Positions 23,478 through 33,850 are shown, counted from the first letter of the stretch. The stretch: 64,000 nt of DNA from Gracilariopsis chorda (GCA_003194525.1 NBIV01000022.1:124001-188000); one strand, 5' to 3'. Program-made: numbers and translations. Notes: generated by a model not told the origin, from the letters alone.

Positions 23478-23940
23478 AGTGAATCGCAGGGTTCTTCGAC
23501 AACCTACTAGCAGCAGGATTCTTCGGAATGCGTTGAGATTGTTATGGAGTCAATTCTGGTTGCAGGCTTGACCACTATACGAAGGCAGATAAGCAATTCG
23601 CTGGGGTAGCTGGAGCTCTGATGAAAGGTTATAAGGGTAGCCGGGCAAACATGTAACGGGAATCATAAAGCTCGGGCAGGAGAATGGTGAAGTAGTGTAA
23701 AGAAGCTAACAACATGTTGCCCCTTTGCGATTTTTTGTGTGCAACGGTGTATTTGCAATTCAATCGCTGTTATAATCGCATTTTAAAAAAGAGTTTCTGC
23801 CCAGTTTTTACGCCAATTACCAAAAAGACCAATTCTTGGTGGTGACGGCAGCTTCCCGGAAGGCAGAAACCAAATTCCTGAACGAAATTTGGGCAATCGA
23901 TATGCGATCTATTATTGCTATTGGTACACTCGTATTTCCC

Positions 23941-23950
23941 CTATATATAT
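23941..23950 (+). promoter_or_regulatory. TATA-like element upstream of the seryl-tRNA synthetase gene
   Basis: The run CTATATATAT lies about 150 nt before the ATG at 24098, in the 620-nt space between two divergent genes. This is a sequence-only suggestion. Confidence 0.35.
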
Positions 23951-24097
23951 GACAGACCCACGAGTATTCCCGACAGGGACGTGTATTTCTCTGCTTCTGG
24001 CCCTTCGTGCTAGCAGTTGATCTCGCAATGATCTGACCCCGCTCACCGCATGCTCCCTTCGCGTCTTCTCCCTTTCATCGTCTTCCGCTGGTAACTC

Positions 24098-25630
24098 ATG
24101 CCTTTTCTACGCCGCCCCCTTTCGATGGTGTTGCGGAAACACGCTTTTATCAATCCTGTGTTGCCATCCTGTCTGCGAGCAAGTAGAGCATTCCCATCGT
24201 CAACAAAGGCTAATGCATTCCTCCGCAATGCCCGCTTTTGCTCAACGCGCCATCGTCTCGGTCGTCCAGGCTCTGGCAGGGTCGTCGCATCAGCAGCAGT
24301 CGATCTCAAATTTGTGAAAGAAAACCTCCCAGCGGTTCGGCAAAATATTGCTGATCGCGCTGTGGCCGCTGATGCAGACCTCGTTGTCAAGCTCTACGAT
24401 CAGTTTGTCCAGCTCTCTATCAGCGTTGACAACCTTCGTCAAAAGCGTAATGAAAACGCCAAGCTCATGAAATCCGCAGGCAAAATGGCCCCAGAGCAAC
24501 GTCAGAAGTGCATTGCGGAGGGTAAGGAACTGAAATCGGCACTCGCAGACCTTGAAGTCAAACTTGCGGAAGCTGAACAACTCCTCGATGTTGAAGCGTC
24601 AAAAATTCCGAACATGACACATCCAAGTGTTCCAAGAGGCTCTGAAGAAAACTCTGCCTTGCTGAGTGAGTACGGCACGAAGCAAACTTCAGAAACAGCA
24701 GGGATGGAGCTTAAGCCTCACCTGGAATTAGCTACTGCTCTTGACATGGTCGACTTTGAAAATGCGGCGCGAGTAAGCGGACACAAGTTTTACTATATGC
24801 GAAATGCTGGTGCTCTGTTGGAGCTAGCGCTTGTGAACTGGGCGATGACTATTATGGCGAAGAACGGCTTCACATTGATGACTACACCAGACGTTGCTCG
24901 AGAGGAAGTGGTTGCTGGATGTGGCTTCCAGCCTCGAGGGGAATCTAGCCAGGTATACCGCATAGAGGATTCTGATCTTTGCCTCGTTGGTACAGCGGAA
25001 ATCCCATTGGGAGGGTACCATTCTGGTCAGATTCTGGACAAACAACAGTTGCCAATCAAGATGGCCGCGTTTTCTCATTGCTTCCGACGTGAAGTTGGTG
25101 CGGCAGGAAGCACAACAAAAGGGCTATACCGCGTACATCAGTTTTCAAAGGTTGAAATGTTTGTGATTTGTCATCCTGAAGATTCTGACCGGCTGCACGA
25201 GGAACTCCGACTGTTGGAAGAAGAAATGTATAGCTCGTTGGGGTTACATTTCCAAGTGCTGGACATGCCAACGCAAGACCTGGGCAATCCCGCGTACAGA
25301 AAGTACGACATTGAAGCGTGGATGCCGGGTCGTGGATCCTACGGAGAGATTTCTTCGGCGTCCAACTGCACGGATTACCAGGCGCGACGGTTGAATATTC
25401 GTTATCGCGAAAGTCAAGGTGACAACCGTTTTGTACATACATTGAATGCTACTGCGTGCGCTGTACCTAGAATGGTGATTTCTATTCTTGAAACGCATCA
25501 GCAGGAGGACGGATCCATTCGGATTCCTGAAGTTCTGAGACCGTTTATGGGCGGAATGGAGGAAATCAAAGCTGACCATGTTTCACACAAAACACGTGAA
25601 GCAGTATCAGCGACACAAAGGGCAGTTTGA
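24098..25630 (+). CDS. SARS2: Seryl-tRNA synthetase, organellar type
   Basis: This intronless 510-residue protein charges tRNA-Ser with serine (class II). Residues 1-65 are Arg/Ser/Ala-rich without acidic residues, a transit-peptide composition, so it probably acts in plastid, mitochondrion or both. The tRNA-binding coiled-coil arm spans about 70-170. The catalytic core shows TAEIPL (299-304), motif 2 beginning FRREVGAAG at 329 with GLYRVHQFSKVE (342-353), and motif 3 around TACAVPRMVISILE (452-465). The sequence resembles bacterial SerRS rather than the eukaryotic cytosolic enzyme, and all key motifs are present. It starts at the first in-frame ATG after a TATA-like run. Confidence 0.96.
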   Translation: MPFLRRPLSMVLRKHAFINPVLPSCLRASRAFPSSTKANAFLRNARFCSTRHRLGRPGSGRVVASAAVDLKFVKENLPAVRQNIADRAVAADADLVVKLYDQFVQLSISVDNLRQKRNENAKLMKSAGKMAPEQRQKCIAEGKELKSALADLEVKLAEAEQLLDVEASKIPNMTHPSVPRGSEENSALLSEYGTKQTSETAGMELKPHLELATALDMVDFENAARVSGHKFYYMRNAGALLELALVNWAMTIMAKNGFTLMTTPDVAREEVVAGCGFQPRGESSQVYRIEDSDLCLVGTAEIPLGGYHSGQILDKQQLPIKMAAFSHCFRREVGAAGSTTKGLYRVHQFSKVEMFVICHPEDSDRLHEELRLLEEEMYSSLGLHFQVLDMPTQDLGNPAYRKYDIEAWMPGRGSYGEISSASNCTDYQARRLNIRYRESQGDNRFVHTLNATACAVPRMVISILETHQQEDGSIRIPEVLRPFMGGMEEIKADHVSHKTREAVSATQRAV

Positions 25631-25633
25631 CAA

Positions 25634-26974
25634 TACAGACGCACAATTGAACTACGGAAGAAACACGGGTGACTCACGAGTAGATATTCGTGTTGTATCC
25701 ACGGTACCACAAGGGCAGCGTTTCGAATGAGAATGGGTGTCCAACTTGATGGCTCTTCCATTTTCTTACTTCATATCAAATGTATGTGCACATGAAGAGG
25801 GACGAAAGGAGTAGCAACGCTGACCGACAGCCATCTCACAAAATCACACACGAGTAAATCAGAGGGAAGAGCAGGACGAACCCCTTTTGAAACACCCATT
25901 TCGCGAATATCACCACGAACTTCAAAACGAAACATATCACCACCTTATGTTTCATACCAGGCTACTCTTCGATTCTTCAGGAAAAATGCATGCGCGCCCT
26001 GGATAATCGACAGAAAAGAGACGGATATACGGAATGAGAAACACGCTTCTACTGCAAGGGTAATCGAATGAGACTGTCCACTGAATTGGTATAGCCGTTT
26101 ACCCTTGTACAGATGTGCTATCGGTAGAAGGGTGACTGTATCTGTATCTTACTCCCTGTATCATGCTTCCAGAAGTGCTTCAGTAATGCCTCAGCCAAGT
26201 TGAGGAGTTCTGATAGTAGAGTTATTAATGTCACGTGCCAGACTGTGGCTTAAAGACACAAAAGGCACGCAAGCAAGATCCGTGTGAGGCGCATGGAAAG
26301 CATTTGTACGTGTAGTTGCGACATATGAGAGCCGCACGCAAACCACTTCACCAACGGCACTGAACGTCGCGGAAGCAAGGGCATCTTCTGTCGTACCACA
26401 AAAGATTCATCACCCTCCACGTTCATCACCCTCCATGCCAGGGTGCACAGGCCACATCAACCAGGCCAATCATACTGCGCGGCGGCGGAGAAGGTGGATG
26501 AACATGCTTACCGAAAGGCGACACATTCGGTGCGACTGCTCCCCGCGTCTGGCCCGGTCAAAATGCGTGCTCCGTCGCAGGATTTTGAGGTTATGGTTTT
26601 ACGCTTATCCGTTTCGTCCCTAATCACGCTTGGGACGAGCGATTGTAAGCTAAGTGGTGCACAATAAACTCTAAAATGTTTGTTGCGTGATGTTGGGTTC
26701 TATTCGATCGCCGACGTTTAAGCAGGAAAAAAAAAAAGGGCATGAGCATATGCCTTGTGTACGAGGATACTAACGCGGGTACAGCAGCTCCTGTATCTCG
26801 TTTGTTGACGCTTGCATACTTTCTAACAGCAGAAGCGCTTGAAACGGTTTGAAACCAATAGAATCGTAGTTACAAACCAAACGCGGCGACGGGTGGAAGA
26901 GGGGTTGTTAATGAACAGTAAAAGAGCTATTCAGCGAACCCAGAAGAGAGGGTGAAAGGAAGGAAAAAAAGGGT
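25634..26974. other. Intergenic region, no gene seen
   Basis: About 1.3 kb lie between the seryl-tRNA synthetase stop and the 3' end of MEMO1. Only short frames without domains occur, and I found no tRNA cloverleaf and no repeat match elsewhere in the window. Confidence 0.5.
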
Positions 26975-27012
26975 CGCGTGCGTGCGTGTGTGCGTGCGTG
27001 TGTGTGTGTGTG
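26975..27012. repeat. (GT/GC)n simple repeat at the 3' end of MEMO1
   Basis: An alternating purine-pyrimidine tract (GTGCGTGC... then GTGTGTGTGT) sits just past the MEMO1 stop codon and has Z-DNA-forming potential. Confidence 0.85.
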
Positions 27013-27019
27013 CAGAAAG

Positions 27020-27958
27020 TTAATTACCCGTTTCATCGTCGTTAGAAGTGGTTTGAATAACAGCGCTAGCATAACTAACACTGGAGTCAGACATGGACAT
27101 ACAACGCGAGCTCTGCTTGTACCTAACAAATCGGGTTTCAAAGACGCGGTTGGAATGGTGGGAGCAGTGTGCCAACGCGCTCATGAGAACTCCGATCGGA
27201 TGACGCCCACAAACGGTGTTTTCAGTGTGTCTTTGATAGGCCCAAAATGAAGCATGATCGCCCGATTCTATACAGCGCATACCCTGACGATCAAGTTTTT
27301 CAATGCTTTGCCAAATGTGCTCCGATTGGTGATCAACACGGGTGTACCCGAAGCGAGAGCCCCAGTGACAAAAGTCCGAGGACACTATGAAAAAGGTCTC
27401 ACCGTCTCCAATCCAAGAGGACAAGACGCTGCCAAAGGCGCGTTCTTTTTCCTCGGACAAAGAGCCGACGACAATGGGAACCACGTTGACGTCGCGAGCG
27501 GCAAAGACGAGGCGAATAAACGGCAGGTGCATTTCTATGGAATGCTCGGCCTCGTCGTTGTATGTGTTCATGGTGATGAAGCGGGTGTGGCGGTGTTCGG
27601 AGGACAGAAGGCCTTCCACGACGTCCCGATCGACAGGCAGGTCGCCCAGCGGAGTTTCGAGCAGATGAGCGTCGGACAGGGCGCAGGTGTCCTTCATGTA
27701 GACGTGGTGGCTGGGGCCGAGCACGATGACGCGGGAGAATTTGCGCGGGTCGATTGCGGCGTAGGCGTGGGCGGCGGTGGAGGCGGAGTAGGAAAAGCCG
27801 GCATGCGGCGCTATGACGGCGTGGGTGACGGATCGATTCGAAGAGGAGGGGGTGCAGGAGGGTTGTTGCAACCAGGCGGTGAGCGATTTGCGTAGCTTTT
27901 CGGGCGACGCGTCGTACCACGAGCCTGCGTGGGTGGCCCTTCTACGTCTGACGGGCAT
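27020..27958 (-). CDS. MEMO1: MEMO1 family protein
   Basis: The start at 27958 (MPVRRRRATHAGSWYD) is chosen because it matches the family's usual N-terminus. The frame stays open upstream through a C-rich tract, but that part is low-complexity. This gives 312 residues, against about 300 for the family. Conserved blocks are RATHAGSWYDASPEKL, VIAPHAGFSYSAS, RVIVLGPSHHVYM, EHSIEMHLPFIR, VVGSLSEEKE, FFIVSSDFCHWGSRFGYT and HPIGVL. The metal-site histidines of the family (HAG, GPSHH, IEMH) are retained. MEMO proteins have a dioxygenase-like fold; human MEMO1 acts in cell motility and copper/iron handling. Its role here is unknown. Confidence 0.95.
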   Translation of the reverse strand: MPVRRRRATHAGSWYDASPEKLRKSLTAWLQQPSCTPSSSNRSVTHAVIAPHAGFSYSASTAAHAYAAIDPRKFSRVIVLGPSHHVYMKDTCALSDAHLLETPLGDLPVDRDVVEGLLSSEHRHTRFITMNTYNDEAEHSIEMHLPFIRLVFAARDVNVVPIVVGSLSEEKERAFGSVLSSWIGDGETFFIVSSDFCHWGSRFGYTRVDHQSEHIWQSIEKLDRQGMRCIESGDHASFWAYQRHTENTVCGRHPIGVLMSALAHCSHHSNRVFETRFVRYKQSSRCMSMSDSSVSYASAVIQTTSNDDETGN

Positions 27959-27969
27959 GATGCAGTGGT

Positions 27970-28031
27970 AGAAGAGGGGGGTGGAAGGGTAGGGGAGGGG
28001 GGGGGGGGAGGAGGAGGGGGGAAGGGAGGGG
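27970..28031 (-). promoter_or_regulatory. C-rich tract just upstream of the MEMO1 start
   Basis: The coding strand is almost purely C/T immediately 5' of the chosen ATG; the opposite strand has a 12-14-base G run plus other G runs. A similar tract precedes the GATA gene (30252-30291). It may be a 5' UTR pyrimidine tract or a core promoter element, and it could form a G-quadruplex. Confidence 0.45.
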
Positions 28032-28383
28032 AACAGTGGGGTTACTTGAAGAAGGTGGCGAGAGTGGCGGGGACGTTTGTTTAAGTGCAGTGGGGTGGTG
28101 GCGGAGGTGGGCGATGGGGGCGGCGGGGTGGGTGGGCGCGCCAAGGCGCCGCACGCGAGGGCGGATGCGGTGGGTGGCGGCGCTGACACAGCGGCGAGCG
28201 GCGCAAACGCACAACATGAAGCGGCACGCGCATGGCGATTGCGTCGCGCGCGCGCTCATTGGCCGCGGCGGTATCTACGGCGCGCTGCATATCTGATGAG
28301 CGCGCGTTGCTGCGCGTTTGCACAGATGGGCGCGGCGTGCACAGCTGTGGCGCCTGTGCAGCTGTGCTGCTGTGGCGGGCGCA

Positions 28384-29014
28384 CTAGCTCCACTGCTTCT
28401 CCTTGATGATCTTCATCTTCTCCTGTACGCGCGCAGGCGCGGGTGCGGGTGCGGGCGGTTAGTACACGCTGTGCGGACGGTGCTGCGCACGGTGGTCGCG
28501 CTTCGCGGAGGGTTGGACGCGACTTACCACGAGGAACTTGTTCTCCTTGTACTTTTGCTCTTCGTCGCGCGCTTCCAGCTGCGGGCGCACAACAACACAC
28601 TCGGTTAGAAAGGACGGAAAACGGCAAACAAACAAACAAGCAGAGTGCAGCCGCGCTTGCGACGCGCGTCACGTACATATTTCCATCCCAGCACGCTGTT
28701 GCACACGTTACAATAGATGTCTGCAACTGTGTGCATGCCCGTCATGAGAGAGCGCTCCTCCGTTTCTCCCAGCGACACATTGATTCTGCACGCACGGCAG
28801 CCAAAGACACACACGCCTCCCGCATCAGTACTTGCAAAGGTGGCGAACGCAAAACAGAAAAGGGCGCTTACACATTGCTCACCAGAAAAGCACGCCCGTG
28901 CTTGCCGGTAAAGTTCCTCGACATGACGTCGTCCTGGTACGCCAGGTGCGCCGCACAAGACTGGCAGCACCAAACCTTGTCGCCCGGTAAGTACGCTTTG
29001 AACAGTCTACCCAT
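28384..29014 (-). CDS. YPEL: Yippee-like zinc protein (4 exons)
   Basis: Exons are 28872-29014, 28677-28785, 28528-28578 and 28384-28422, with introns of 86, 98 and 105 nt, all GT...AG. The spliced protein has 113 residues. It carries the exact Yippee signature C17-X2-C20-X52-C73-X2-C76, with [13 protein letters not shown] and GWKY. The last two exons add [17 protein letters not shown] and [10 protein letters not shown], as in YPEL C-termini. The correct zinc spacing across the first junction and the family C-terminus across the last two confirm the splice model. Yippee proteins adopt a Cereblon/MIS18-like beta fold; animal YPELs act in the cell cycle and with the CTLH ubiquitin ligase. This is the most intron-dense gene in the window. 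Confidence 0.94.
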
Positions 29015-29124
29015 AGTGAAGAGAGAGTGACAAACGCACTCAAAACATCGCAAGCAGCGCAGTTGAGTTGAGTTGAGTTGAAATGGGGCATGCAGCGGCA
29101 GGGAGCAGCGCAAGCGGCACGGGG

Positions 29125-29210
29125 TGGCCATGTATGACGCGTGGCCACTTGTACAAACGTGGCCACGCGTCATACATGGCCAGGCATCACGCGTGGCCAC
29201 TTGTACAAAC
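29125..29210. repeat. Perfect 24-bp inverted repeat plus a 20-bp direct repeat
   Basis: Arms 29125-29148 (starting TGGCCATGTATGACGCG) and 29159-29182 are exact reverse complements around a 10-base loop, TTGTACAAAC. The stretch GCGTGGCCACTTGTACAAAC at 29139-29158 recurs exactly at 29191-29210. The block lies between the starts of the Yippee gene and the end of the GATA gene. Confidence 0.92.
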
Positions 29211-29318
29211 AAAACATACTACTGTAGCGCGCCGTGATTCATCAAAAGATGTGAGAGATATACATCACATATCTAATAACGTACCGTTTACATAGCTGTG
29301 TTTATTATTATCTATCGT

Positions 29319-29871
29319 TCAGAAGATGCCGTGGCGACTCCACTTGAGTCCGCACGCGTTACACAGTGAGCGACACCCGTCGGGGCCCTTCCTCATCATG
29401 GGCGTAAGCTTGGAAGACATGAAACATCTCGCACACGAATCCTTCACAATCGCGCTTCGATCCTCCTCTGAACAGCTGCTCGAAGCGCCCTGACTCCGCG
29501 CACAACTTCGTTTCGAGTCCGCGCCGCTGTTCCGTCGACGCGCGCGCTTCGTGGAGCACGCTTCCTTGGCGCTCACTTTGTCGCATGCCGCTTCCAGTTG
29601 CTTCCATGCTACGCTCGACACGTCGGTCGGAGACGCACATACCACGCTGCGCTCCCTCTTGACGCAAGCTTCACTTGGTGACAGCGCGCTTGCAGAAGAC
29701 GGCGAGCGACACTTGCTTATGCGTCGAGCGGCAGATCCGGCGTGCACGCCCTTCTTGCTCGGCGAGCGCCGTACACTAGCTCGTTTTGCACCGTCTGCAG
29801 CACACAGTTGCAGCTTGCGCTCCAATTGCGTGGCGGCCAAGTGCTCCGCGGGAGAGACTGCTGCACTTGCT

Positions 29872-29919
<48 letters not shown>

Positions 29920-30209
29920 GCTTGTTGGCGTGGCGCTTGGTGCTCTTCTTCCGAGTCGATGCGAAACGCCATGCTGCGGCTGTCCACGTCCATGAACTCG
30001 GTGAGCGCAATCAGCGCGTCGTAGTCATCGCCCGCGTGCGGAGGTGGTGTGGCCGGCAACGATTGCAACGCCCACTCTGTCTGCGCCTCCAAGTTGGGCA
30101 ACGACGCGCACAACGGCACGCACATCATGTGAGTGTGCAACTCAGTGAGCACCACACTGTCCACGTCGCCGCCGACAGCCGTGAGGCCTTCCAGAGAACA
30201 GCAAGACAT
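29319..30209 (-). CDS. GATA-type zinc finger transcription factor
   Basis: The start at 30209 ([14 protein letters not shown]) gives 296 residues. An upstream ATG at 30332 is also in frame, but the added part is Pro/Arg-rich and crosses a C-rich tract. The single zinc finger is at the extreme C-terminus: CARC, then [20 protein letters not shown], that is C-X2-C-X20-C-X2-C, with the usual Trp of the TPxWR motif replaced by Met. X20 spacing is seen in some plant and fungal GATA factors, versus X17/X18 in the commoner forms. Upstream are a Gln tract of about 18-20 residues, a Ser/Arg-rich middle and no other domain. It probably binds WGATAR sites in the nucleus. Confidence 0.88.
29871..29923. 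repeat. (TTGCTG)n repeat encoding the Gln tract
   Basis: Nine or so near-perfect hexamer units encode alternating CAG/CAA glutamine codons in the GATA factor. Such tracts vary in length between individuals. Confidence 0.9.
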
Positions 30210-30251
30210 GGCGCTGCGGACGGCGCGCGGAAACAGCCGGCGCCTTGAGTT

Positions 30252-30291
30252 GGGGGGGTGGGGGGAGGGGGGGGGGGGGTGGGAGGGGCGG
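30252..30291 (-). promoter_or_regulatory. C-rich tract upstream of the GATA factor start
   Basis: The plus strand holds G runs of 7, 6 and 13 bases; the coding strand is C/T only. The position mirrors the tract before MEMO1. Confidence 0.4.
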
Positions 30292-30339
30292 AAAGTGCTC
30301 AAGGGGAAGGTGCGCCTTTGAAAGGCGCGCATTGTGCGT

Positions 30340-32845
30340 CGCCGAGCGCTTACGTGCTCGCGGGGGGGTGTCGACGGGGCATATGGACGCAGACAGACGG
30401 CGCGGCGGGGCGGCCGCGCGGCGGTGGCTCGCCGGCGCGGCGCACGCGACGCGCAGCGAGTGTGCTGCGCAGCTCGGCAGCTGACGTGCGTGTGCGTGCG
30501 ACGGCGGCCACTGTGTGGACGTGTGTGGCGCGCTGCGCGTGATGCGCTGGCGCGGGGCGCGAGTGTCGGTGTGGCTGAGTGGTCTGGCTGAGTGGCGCGG
30601 CTGCGGCGCGCTGGCTGTTGCGCACTCGGTCACAACGCTACTTGCGTTGCACCCGTCGCTTTGTTCTCAGCCACAGCCGCGCTCGCAGACAGCCGCTGTC
30701 TCGTCTCGCATCGTTCCTCCGTCGCCCCTTTCTTGCGCCCGTACCCTTGTCGCGCTTCACTTCACGCTCCCGAAGGCCACCGTCCACAAATCAGGCTCTT
30801 CTTCTTCGCAAATCTTACGTAGCACCAAAACCAGTCCGTTTCGGTTTCCTCATACCCAACGCCAATCAGTTGCGTCCATTCGAAACAACTTTACAAACTC
30901 CATACAATTCCCTCAGAACAACATCATTGAAGGAAATCCATGCCCGTATGACACCTGAGAAAAGAACCCAAAAACTCAAACACTGACACACACATTGTGC
31001 ATCAGGGTATCTAGCTAAAGCCATAAATGAAGCACATCGAAATGGAGACACTAGAAGATCGAAAATGAACCGTAAATTGAAATGAGGGAGAACACAGTTC
31101 AACCAAGCAGTAGATCAAGTGCGCGTCTCCTGAAAACACAAAAGCGCAAAACTGTTTCTTCGTTATCTCGCTTGCGACAGATTTATTCCACATTCTCTTT
31201 AGCAGAAACAAACCTCAGGGAAGAAGCATCAGAAGCCCTGCGCATTCGTGGAAATGCATCCAACCTCAAACTCATGTAGAGCCTTTTAAATCTGTGTATT
31301 TGCGGTTTCAGGAGACGCCCATTGGGCGTAGACACATGGAGAAACCTTATATCACAAAGCTTGCACATTCTTCAACAAAAGAAACCACCATCGAAATTCA
31401 AGAACAATTTGACATGACTGCCGCTCGCGGTGCTGTGCGCAGGGTATGACGAAGACAAATTCATGTTCACCGTTGCCGTTCTAAGTGTTTCAGAAGTATA
31501 TCCTTAAAATATATCAAAGAACTTTCAATGTTGTGCATGGTATATATTTTTGCCAACGAGTTGTAGTTCTAGCTGCTCAGCTAGCAAAGCGATTGTCTCT
31601 TGATGACTTCAGGTAGAAAGAAACAATACCGGCAGCAGCTCCTGCTAAATGTCTTACGTGAGTACAAGTTATCTACAAGGGTAGCGGTCCCTTACTCTGT
31701 AGCGAACCTTTTCCGGCAAACCCAAAACTCAAGTAAATCGCGAAGCCAATGATTTCTCTCAAAAGTGGCAAAAATATACCAGTCTGCACCATATCGCCTT
31801 GCTGCCAAGGTGACCATTTTCGATTCTTCGTCACTCTAGGCCGAAGTGATGTTTGGGTGATTTTGTCCATCTACTTCGCGATTTACGGGTGATCGCCCGT
31901 CGAATTTTGGGTTCTTATATCGAGTTCAGAATAGGTATTCACACAGCTTGATCGATCCTATATCACCTTGAAGTGGAGGAGCCCAGCGACCTGGTAAGAT
32001 AAGAACCGAAAAGACGCCAAACTTGTCACAGCTTAGAACTATGAATGCCAGGGGTCGGTGATTAGGGCAACTACCGCAATAGGGTCTCTAGAGAACAGCT
32101 TGCGTCCCCACCTAAAGTACAATGCAATACTCCGCCGGTGTAGTGTGCCGACCTTCCCAGCCGCTGCGAAGGCTATAAGGTTGCATCGGAGGGAAGCTAA
32201 ATGTATCCTGCGAGTGGGAATACTACGGAGACGGGCCCCTATTAAACCAGACGCGTTCACCAATTTCTGTTCAAAGTTCACATGCAAGCTAGAGGAAAGG
32301 TGTCACGGCCTACGGTGTACTTCAGCGCCAGTAGAACAAGAAGCTCGAGAGTTGTCTTCTGTGAGCCGGTGACGAAAGCGCTGCACTGAATGAGCAGTGC
32401 TACTACAGCAATTACGATGTGTGTCTGTGTCACTGTCTGTGTCTGTGTTCTAACGTGTCTCTAATTCCAACACTACAGTATGTAGGGGTTGCATTTAGAA
32501 GAACCCCTCTCTCTAACTTGGATAAACCAACAGCTTTTCTGGCCATGTCCTTACTATTGATTCGGCGTCAGAACCTTGCCTCTCTCGGAGAGGTGGGAGC
32601 TCTCGGCGCCGGGATGCCGCTCTTCGACGGCATCTAAGAACGAAATGATCTACACTATTAAGTACGTTGAGCCCACATCCGAGCGGGCAGAAACATTTCC
32701 TGTCGTGTAGAAACGTAAAGACTGGATGTTGCGTTGGAACGTGGCCGCTAAATATTTGCGACAGGATTGTATGCGCCCTCCTTAGAGTCACTACATTTGA
32801 CAGCGACTCTAAGACTTCGCTTACTGGCTCTGCGTCTCCTGCAAG
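30340..32845. other. Intergenic region; possible unresolved exon near 30,580-30,990
   Basis: The left 600 bases are GC-rich, with frames open on several strands and no domain. A plus-strand frame at 30,579-30,986 is Arg/Ser-rich and leader-like but lacks an early ATG, so I do not call it a gene. The rest to the end of the TraB gene shows nothing I can support. Confidence 0.4.
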
Positions 32846-33850
32846 TCACGACACCAAGTCGCGGAATCGCAAAGTGGGAGTTCGACCCTCCCTTCGAAGC
32901 TGATTATCCGCCTTCAGACACTCCAAAACGCCAGCGACGTGTGCCATTCCAATGACACCCACAACACAGCGCTTGCCTTTCACTGCCTGGCATCTCTTAA
33001 GGCTCCAAGCAAGGTATAGGTCGCGCTCAAAAATAAGTGGCCGGACTAAACTTGGGAACACCATTCTCAGAAGCCTTTTGTACTTCTTCAACACTTTTTC
33101 TTGCGGCACTCCGGTGACAATCGTTTGCTTGAGGTCTTCGTCTTGCACTCGTTCCACCCTTGGAGCTTTAAAAAAAGCGCGCAAGAATACTGCGAACAGG
33201 AGGTACCTTTCCTTCAGAGATAATGCCCGCCATGCGCGTCGTAATGTACAATGGAGCGGTCTGTCACCCAGGACAAGTTCCGCGTTACATTTTAATGCCG
33301 CGTCTCTCGCTGCTGCGAACTCTGCTCCAGGTTTTGAGGTCGGCGATGCCGTAGAAACGAATGCAACAAGAGGAGCGCGCATAAGGGCCGCCGTGAGATG
33401 GGTAAAAACAGGCGGAAGCTGAACGGCTGCCCGCCAGCCTGAAGGCGGACGTGGATCAGGCGGGTTCTGCTCGCTATATAAGAGTGCTGTGCGTGAGCGA
33501 CAAAGTTCTACAACCACGGCATCTGGTTGCAGTTCTTCGATTATCTTTGTGACCGCTTTTGCGGATGAGTTCTTCTCATCTGTAAGATGTGAAACTCCAA
33601 TAATGGCAATAGTTTCTGGCTCCAAATATCCACGCGGTTCGTTTCCTTTGGTATGATAATCTTCGCGGCGGTGTACGATGGTTAGAACTCCAGAATCTCC
33701 GAATTGCTGGAGGGATGGTGGAAGAGACATTCCACATCGAATTACAGATTTGCTCCTCCATTTCATGCCCTTCTGACACAGACTTGGCACCGATGTGGAT
33801 GTTAAAGTTGTGAAAAATGAGGGACTGAAACCTGGGTGCTTCCAACCCAT
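32846..33850 (-). CDS. TRABD: TraB-domain (TIKI-like) protein
   Basis: This is a 334-residue protein; starts at residues 29 and 41 are also possible because the domain only begins near residue 75. TraB-family marks are AIIGVSHLTDE (about 81-91) and EELQPDAVVVELCRSR (about 103-118). Further on are ELVLGDRPLHCTLRRAW in the middle and, near the end, ERDLYLAWSLK and CVVGVIGMAHVAGV. The conserved G-H and E residues of the GxxH/metalloprotease-like fold are present. Eukaryotic TRABD proteins sit at mitochondrial outer membranes or act in ER-mitochondria contact and mitophagy; the exact role here is unknown. No membrane span or clear leader is visible. Confidence 0.88.
   Translation of the reverse strand: MGWKHPGFSPSFFTTLTSTSVPSLCQKGMKWRSKSVIRCGMSLPPSLQQFGDSGVLTIVHRREDYHTKGNEPRGYLEPETIAIIGVSHLTDEKNSSAKAVTKIIEELQPDAVVVELCRSRTALLYSEQNPPDPRPPSGWRAAVQLPPVFTHLTAALMRAPLVAFVSTASPTSKPGAEFAAARDAALKCNAELVLGDRPLHCTLRRAWRALSLKERYLLFAVFLRAFFKAPRVERVQDEDLKQTIVTGVPQEKVLKKYKRLLRMVFPSLVRPLIFERDLYLAWSLKRCQAVKGKRCVVGVIGMAHVAGVLECLKADNQLRREGRTPTLRFRDLVS

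Noticed and set aside
27254-27895. 213-residue plus-strand frame over MEMO1
   Set aside because: Gly/Val-rich antisense shadow of a well-supported gene.
29742-30248. Leu-rich plus-strand frame over the GATA gene
   Set aside because: Its Leu run is the antisense of the Gln repeat.
30515-30986. Plus-strand open frames opposite the GATA gene
   Set aside because: GC-rich region open in several frames; the most protein-like frame lacks an early ATG and has no domain. An exon of an unseen gene remains possible.
32830-32900. B-box-like AGTTCGACCCTCCC suggesting a tRNA
   Set aside because: No A box, anticodon stem or acceptor stem could be paired around it, and it lies over the end of the TraB coding region.
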